In this document: piece by piece, positions 30,055 to 33,573 of the stretch
How the letters are laid out: each line of letters opens with the position of its first letter
How positions within the stretch are numbered: the stretch's first letter is position 1
NCBI GenBank assembly: GCA_013373545.1
Contig: JABXHQ010000033.1
Span: 1-33,573, forward strand
From: Gammaproteobacteria bacterium
Lineage (GTDB): Bacteria > Pseudomonadota > Gammaproteobacteria > Enterobacterales > Kangiellaceae
DNA length: 33,573 nt
Reading direction: 5' to 3'
Notes under the pieces: generated by a model
Seen by the model: only the letters and a program-made list of their open reading frames with translations
Database searches by the model: none
Told to the model about the DNA's origin: nothing
Translations under genes and position numbers: made by a program

Positions 30055-30225
30055 ATGAAATCAAGCATTTTGATAATTATCGGTATGCTACTACTGGCTG
30101 GATGTAGCCCGGAAGTCGGCAGTGATGAGTGGTGTGAAGATATGAAGGAAAAACCTAAAGGCGAATGGACGGCCAATGAAATAGGCGATTACACTAAATA
30201 CTGCGTATTAAATCAAAAGCCATAA
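30055..30225 (+). CDS. Small DUF3012-type lipoprotein
   Basis: The frame encodes 56 residues: signal sequence MKSSILIIIGMLLLAGC with a lipobox (LAGC, acylated Cys17), then SPEVGSDEWCEDMKEKPKGE and an end containing YTKYC. Three cysteines (17, 27 and 50) remain, so a Cys27-Cys50 disulfide is possible. The CSPEVGS-x-xWC-x-x-M-KEKPKG pattern matches my memory of the DUF3012 family, whose function is unknown. AGAGAGA precedes the ATG. It starts 32 bases after the YhhN gene, probably co-transcribed, and ends in a strong terminator. Confidence 0.85.
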   Translation: MKSSILIIIGMLLLAGCSPEVGSDEWCEDMKEKPKGEWTANEIGDYTKYCVLNQKP

Positions 30226-30252
30226 AAAAAGCCGGCACACGCCGGCTTTTTT
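30224..30252. terminator. Bidirectional terminator after the lipoprotein gene
   Basis: AAAAAAAGCCGGC, loop ACAC and GCCGGCTTTTTT overlap the lipoprotein stop codon and also serve the converging S9 peptidase gene. Confidence 0.93.
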
Positions 30253-30269
30253 ATTGCATTGATTTAGCG

Positions 30270-32219
30270 TTACTTAAGATGCTTTTTCAAAAACTTCTCC
30301 ATCTTAGTGTATAGCTCAATACGGTTTTCTTCCTTTCTAAAACCATGACCTTCATTCACTTTCATAATCCACTCATCATCCGATAGTTCAATACCTCGAT
30401 CTTCAAGCGCATCACGTAAAGCATTCGCATGTTCTTCGACAACGCGCGGATCTTTCTTACCATGAACAATCATTAATGGTGCTTTAATTTTATCGACGTG
30501 TGCCAGTGGTGACATACGTTTCATTAACTCTTCATCATCAGGATCACCAATGCGAACCTTCATAACTTCTTTCTGTGGTTCCCAATGCTTTGGCATTGAC
30601 TCAAATAACAAGCCTACATCGGTTACACCAACATAGTTAATTCCGCATTTATAAAGATCGGGCGTAAACGTTAAACCAGCCATGGTTGCATAGCCACCGT
30701 AGCTTGCACCGTAGATGCACACACGTTCTGGATCAGCAACACCCTCTTTGATTAAATGCTTAACCGCATCAGTAAGGTCGTTTTGCATTTCAGCGCCCCA
30801 CTTTCCGCCATAGCCGGCTTGCTCAAACTTACGACCATAGCCACCAGAACCTCGATAGTTCACTTGTATAGTTGCGTAACCGCGGCTTGCAAAAAACTGA
30901 TGCTCTGGATTAAAGCCCCAGTTGTCACGAATACCAAATGGACCGCCATGAGGATTTACAATCAACGGTAAGTTTTTACCGTTTGAGTCTTTAGGAATGG
31001 TAATGTAACCGTGAATATCAAGACCGTCGCGGCTTTTGAATTTAAACGGTTTCATTTCCGATAACATTTCCGCTTTCAACCAAGGCATGCGCTCCAATAA
31101 GAAGGTCAGCTTGTTATTTTTACGATCATAAAGAAAGTATTTACCCGGATCATTATCGTCTGCGACCGCTACAATGCTAAGCGTCTCATCTTTTGTGGTA
31201 GAGGTAAGATTAACTTGCTTATCAGGAAAAGCTTGCTTGAGGCCCTTCATCATTGCTTCAGTTGCAGCATCAAAGTATACCGTCTCCGGGTATTCATACA
31301 TGAAACTCACACCTAGCACTTTTTGCTGGTGACGTGACATCATTAAGTTAGTGACGTCGACCACATCATGCTCAAAAATTAGCTCGCCTAACTTATTAGC
31401 TTCAGGATCGAATTTATAAATCGCGTTGCGATCACGGCCAATATTCGAAGCAACAAACATGGTTTTATTGTCATAATCGAACGCTAAAGGTGTAATGTTT
31501 TCATCATGCACATCAAACTCGCGAAGAACTTTAAACTCTTCTTCACCTTTACCTTTATAATGGAAAGTACCGGTTAGCCCTTTAATTGAAAATGCACCGC
31601 GAACTTCACCATCATGGTCTAAAATCCAGCTTTGAACATCACCAGGATTCTTGGCCACTATGCGCATTTTAGGATTTTTCTGACGGCTGTTTGACCACTC
31701 GCTGTCGAGGGGCAAAATATACAGATCTGGCGCAGCAACACGGCGACCATTGAACTGTACTAAGATGTTATCCGGATCGTCCGGCAACGTGTGAACAACG
31801 CTCGCAGAACGAATACCTGAACGCCCAACGGTTGACGAAACTAACTGCGCAATACGCGGTTTGTCTTCAACACTTACCTTAAATAAACTGAACGCTTCGT
31901 TACCGTCTGAGTCCATCGTAAAAACGATGTCTTTGTTGTTGGCCCAAAAAAAGCCTGCAACGTCTTGATCCGATAAACCAGTCAAAGCTCTTGGATTAAC
32001 CAACCCTTTCTTATCATCACGATCCATAATCACAATATTACGGCGATCATTGATTGGCGATAGCAAAGCGAGATGTTTGCCGTTTGGTGATATCTGTAGA
32101 TTGGTGTAACTTGGGTTTTTAAAGAAATCTTTTACCGGTATATCTGCGGCGCTTGAATAAGCTGAGAGGCTTATTAAGGCACACATCAATACCAACGATT
32201 GTTTTAATAGATTGCGCAT
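30270..32219 (-). CDS. Secreted S9-family peptidase (prolyl oligopeptidase-like)
   Basis: The ATG at 32219 has AAGGA 7 bases upstream and begins a clear signal peptide (about 1-24, cleavage after SSA or SAA), giving 649 residues; a longer frame adds 37 non-signal residues. The N-terminal ~390 residues resemble a beta-propeller (ISPNGKHLALLSP at the first blade). The C-terminal alpha/beta hydrolase has nucleophile Ser506 in YGASYGGYA, Asp590 in HGKKDPRVVEEH and His625 in NEGHGF. The oxyanion region NPHGGPFGIRDNWGFNPEHQ is typical of S9C dipeptidyl/acylaminoacyl peptidases. It probably cleaves short peptides in the periplasm or outside; exact specificity is unknown. Confidence 0.92.
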   Translation of the reverse strand: MRNLLKQSLVLMCALISLSAYSSAADIPVKDFFKNPSYTNLQISPNGKHLALLSPINDRRNIVIMDRDDKKGLVNPRALTGLSDQDVAGFFWANNKDIVFTMDSDGNEAFSLFKVSVEDKPRIAQLVSSTVGRSGIRSASVVHTLPDDPDNILVQFNGRRVAAPDLYILPLDSEWSNSRQKNPKMRIVAKNPGDVQSWILDHDGEVRGAFSIKGLTGTFHYKGKGEEEFKVLREFDVHDENITPLAFDYDNKTMFVASNIGRDRNAIYKFDPEANKLGELIFEHDVVDVTNLMMSRHQQKVLGVSFMYEYPETVYFDAATEAMMKGLKQAFPDKQVNLTSTTKDETLSIVAVADDNDPGKYFLYDRKNNKLTFLLERMPWLKAEMLSEMKPFKFKSRDGLDIHGYITIPKDSNGKNLPLIVNPHGGPFGIRDNWGFNPEHQFFASRGYATIQVNYRGSGGYGRKFEQAGYGGKWGAEMQNDLTDAVKHLIKEGVADPERVCIYGASYGGYATMAGLTFTPDLYKCGINYVGVTDVGLLFESMPKHWEPQKEVMKVRIGDPDDEELMKRMSPLAHVDKIKAPLMIVHGKKDPRVVEEHANALRDALEDRGIELSDDEWIMKVNEGHGFRKEENRIELYTKMEKFLKKHLK

Positions 32220-32500
32220 CGTATTTTCCTTTTTATGCTGGCGATTCCAATGAAGTGGAACAGTATCCACCGCATCTTTTTGCAATGTCACCCACATTTT
32301 GTTAATGAATGTAACGATTTCACTACGCATGTGGAGTAACTCCGGACTTAGTCAATATAGATACATTTTATTACCGCTAACTTATCAGACCAGCGCTCAA
32401 TATATTTAACAAAATATTTCAGACTTGAAAATAACCGGGTTCCAAGCGGTTTTGAGCGTTAAACACCGCCAGCAATTTTGATTCAATTAAGCCATGAGGA

Positions 32501-32638
32501 ATGCAGAAGTTCGTAAAGGATGACCATAAGCGCTCTGATGAACACGCTTTTCACGCAAAGACCATAAATGAGGCAAAAGTCGATTACGCTAATGAATTAA
32601 TGCAACATAGCGCAAAGGTGCTAACAGAGAAAGTTTAA
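32501..32638 (+). CDS. Possible small protein of 45 residues, unrecognised
   Basis: The ATG at 32501 opens a frame of highly charged residues (starting MQKFVKDDHKRSDEHAFHAK). AGGA abuts the ATG with no spacing, which is poor for initiation, and an in-frame TGA lies two codons upstream. It may be a small helical protein, a gene remnant, or chance. Confidence 0.22.
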   Translation: MQKFVKDDHKRSDEHAFHAKTINEAKVDYANELMQHSAKVLTEKV

Positions 32639-32693
32639 CGAAAGAAAATGCAGGTTGTTCAACCGCTCATAAGAGATAGTAAGGAATAACAAA

Positions 32694-32750
32694 ATGAGAC
32701 AGTGGATGAAAAGAGCAATCAATACCCCCGCTAAACTTGCCACTATATAA
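32694..32750 (+). CDS. Possible micro-ORF, 18 residues
   Basis: AAGGA stands 8 bases before an ATG encoding MRQWMKRAINTPAKLATI and then TAA. The ribosome site is better than for its neighbour. Its stop lies 5 bases from the end of the opposing membrane-protein gene. It could be the surviving start of a deleted gene. Confidence 0.2.
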   Translation: MRQWMKRAINTPAKLATI

Positions 32751-32755
32751 TTTCT

Positions 32756-33118
32756 TTAAAACATCCATCTCAACGTCAATCCCGTAACCGCTGTACCAGA
32801 CGTATAAACTAAAAGACCCAACCCTAGCTTTGCTTTTTGAAAATCATAATCGCTGACAAGTATTCTACTTTTAACTTTTTCTGAGAAAAAACTGGCAACA
32901 GAAAAAATAAATAGGCCAACAAAAAACGTAAACATCAATACAATTGGTAACTCTTGATGAATAAACACGGCTAGAATGCAAATAAAGTAAAGTATAAAGC
33001 TTCCTAGAAAAAGCAGTTTAAAAAATTTGAATGTAAATTCTCCAAACAGCAGATTGCCTAGAAAAGATTTATGAATTGTACTCGATATATCATCAAAAAT
33101 TGATTTGTTATCGGTCAA
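32756..33118 (-). CDS. Hypothetical small membrane protein
   Basis: The 120-residue frame has no recognised family. It starts with TTG at 33118 (TDNKSIFDDISSTIHKSFL), with GGAG about 10 bases upstream; no ATG fits. Hydrophobic segments lie at about 30-52, 56-78 and 94-113, with a charged loop (SEKVKSRILVSDYDFQKAK) between the last two. Base composition is clearly more AT-rich than the core genes, in keeping with accessory DNA. No conserved neighbour suggests a role. Confidence 0.55.
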   Translation of the reverse strand: MTDNKSIFDDISSTIHKSFLGNLLFGEFTFKFFKLLFLGSFILYFICILAVFIHQELPIVLMFTFFVGLFIFSVASFFSEKVKSRILVSDYDFQKAKLGLGLLVYTSGTAVTGLTLRWMF

Positions 33119-33371
33119 AATTTAGTTTCTCCATTTCATATATCGAAGACTGCACGGCAGTCATTCCTCTCTTGTTCGTTCGAACACAGCCAATACCCAT
33201 TTTACTATGTTAAATATATGAGGACATCATTAAGAAAATAGTCAGGAACCAATATAGATTATATCTGATCGCTTAGATTAAATATGAACTCCCATTGCTT
33301 TATGGGTGCAAAGTATTAAAGCTTGAGATAAATTTGAAACCAATTTGCTAAGCCGTCTTTCCAGAGTTGTG

Positions 33372-33414
33372 TGGGTCGTGCAGGATTCGATGGTCCGGCA
33401 ATCCGGCCTGCGAC
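33372..33414 (-). pseudogene. Interrupted tRNA-Lys 3'-end remnant
   Basis: Read on the minus strand, GTCGCAGG (33414-33407) and TCGAATCCTGCACGACCCA (33390-33372) equal the T arm and acceptor of the intact tRNA-Lys. Where the intact gene has a single T, the remnant has 16 bases (CCGGATTGCCGGACCA). The CCA is replaced by CACA. No 5' half is present. Confidence 0.8.
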
Positions 33415-33460
33415 TCGTCGCTTTAACACCAGCTTTAATCTTTAGCTGTACCCTGAAAAC

Positions 33461-33489
33461 AAAAAGGCCGCTTAACTTAGCGGCCTTTT
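33461..33489 (-). terminator. Rho-independent terminator of tRNA-Lys
   Basis: On the minus strand AAAAGGCCGCTAAGTTAAGCGGCCTTTTTG forms a GC-rich stem with a T-run, 6 bases past the CCA. Confidence 0.88.
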
Positions 33490-33495
33490 GAAATT

Positions 33496-33571
33496 TGGTG
33501 GGTCGTGCAGGATTCGAACCTGCGACCAATTGATTAAAAGTCAACTGCTCTACCAACTGAGCTAACGACCC
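33496..33571 (-). tRNA. tRNA-Lys (anticodon UUU)
   Basis: The gene is 76 bases including encoded CCA. The acceptor strand GGGTCGT (33571-33565) pairs with ACGACCC. The D arm AGCTCAGTTGGTAGAGC, anticodon loop CTTTTAA (TTT at 33538-33536) and T arm GCAGGTTCGAATCCTGC are canonical. The sequence appears identical to E. coli tRNA-Lys. Its U34 is a standard target of the TusBCDE-MnmA system encoded in this window. Confidence 0.97.
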
Positions 33572-33573
33572 AA

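Larger units (their letters stand above)
32220..32755. other. AT-rich intergenic region with two doubtful small frames
   Basis: Upstream of the S9 peptidase gene I find only its ribosome site and no convincing promoter. An inverted pair CGCTCAA/TTGAGCG spans about 60 bases (32393 to about 32459). Two short plus-strand frames are listed separately. Otherwise I see nothing recognisable. Confidence 0.5.
33119..33495. other. AT-rich region with a broken tRNA-Lys 3' copy
   Basis: I see no convincing gene. A long minus-strand frame running through the tRNA-Lys (about 33278-33556) is an artefact. The stretch holds the broken tRNA-Lys end at 33372-33414 and the tRNA terminator at 33461-33489. Confidence 0.6.

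Noticed and set aside
33278-33556. A 92-residue minus-strand frame over tRNA-Lys
   Set aside because: It reads through the tRNA, its terminator and the broken 3' copy; such frames are common artefacts.

Overview
The window looks like a chromosomal segment of a gammaproteobacterium with moderate GC. Gene order between about 5 and 29 kb recalls several Escherichia coli neighbourhoods: yccA-tusE, trxB/lrp-ftsK-lolA-rarA-serS, aat/infA-clpA-clpS-cspD, and icd-rluE-nudJ-mnmA-hflD. Monomeric isocitrate dehydrogenase, a bacterial leucyltransferase (Bpt/Ate) and an alanine dehydrogenase point to a non-enteric, possibly marine lineage. A Kangiellaceae-like origin is my guess only; no 16S gene is present.

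Layout. 1-1807 (-): N-terminal 602 codons of a secreted SpvB/RHS-type protein, cut by the window edge. 2.5-4.5 kb (+): a cold-shock protein behind a long leader, then the RNA helicase DbpA. 4.6-5.0 kb (-): tRNA-Ser(UGA) with a duplicated 3' end and terminator. 5.2-8.7 kb (+): yccA, then tusD-tusC-tusB-tusE (sulfur relay for tRNA 2-thiouridine), then two tandem MlaC-like periplasmic lipid-binding proteins. 8.8-14.9 kb (-): ftsK-lolA-rarA-crcB-serS, transcribed in that order. 14.9-17.8 kb: lrp (-) divergent from ald (+), then trxB (+). 17.9-18.5 kb (-): a YcgR-like PilZ protein. 18.6-20.5 kb (+): aat, bpt/ate, infA. 20.5-23.2 kb (-): clpS-clpA. 23.5 kb (+): cspD. 23.7-26.0 kb (-): monomeric icd. 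26.2-29.1 kb (+): rluE, nudJ, mnmA, hflD. 29.3-30.2 kb (+): a YhhN-family membrane protein and a small DUF3012-type lipoprotein. 30.3-32.2 kb (-): a secreted S9 prolyl-oligopeptidase-family peptidase. 32.3-33.5 kb: an AT-rich, gene-poor stretch with one small membrane protein, a broken tRNA-Lys 3' copy and an intact tRNA-Lys(UUU).

Functional links. TusBCD, TusE and MnmA are successive steps of wobble-uridine 2-thiolation, and tRNA-Lys(UUU), a standard substrate, closes the window. Aat, Bpt, ClpS and ClpA together form the N-degron branch of ClpAP proteolysis. Most of the window is ordinary core genome. The unusual parts are the SpvB/RHS gene, the tRNA 3'-end duplications (one interrupted inside the T arm), the orphan MlaC pair, the 20-bp tandem repeat in the icd leader and the AT-rich right end. 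I did not find a convincing new multi-gene system.
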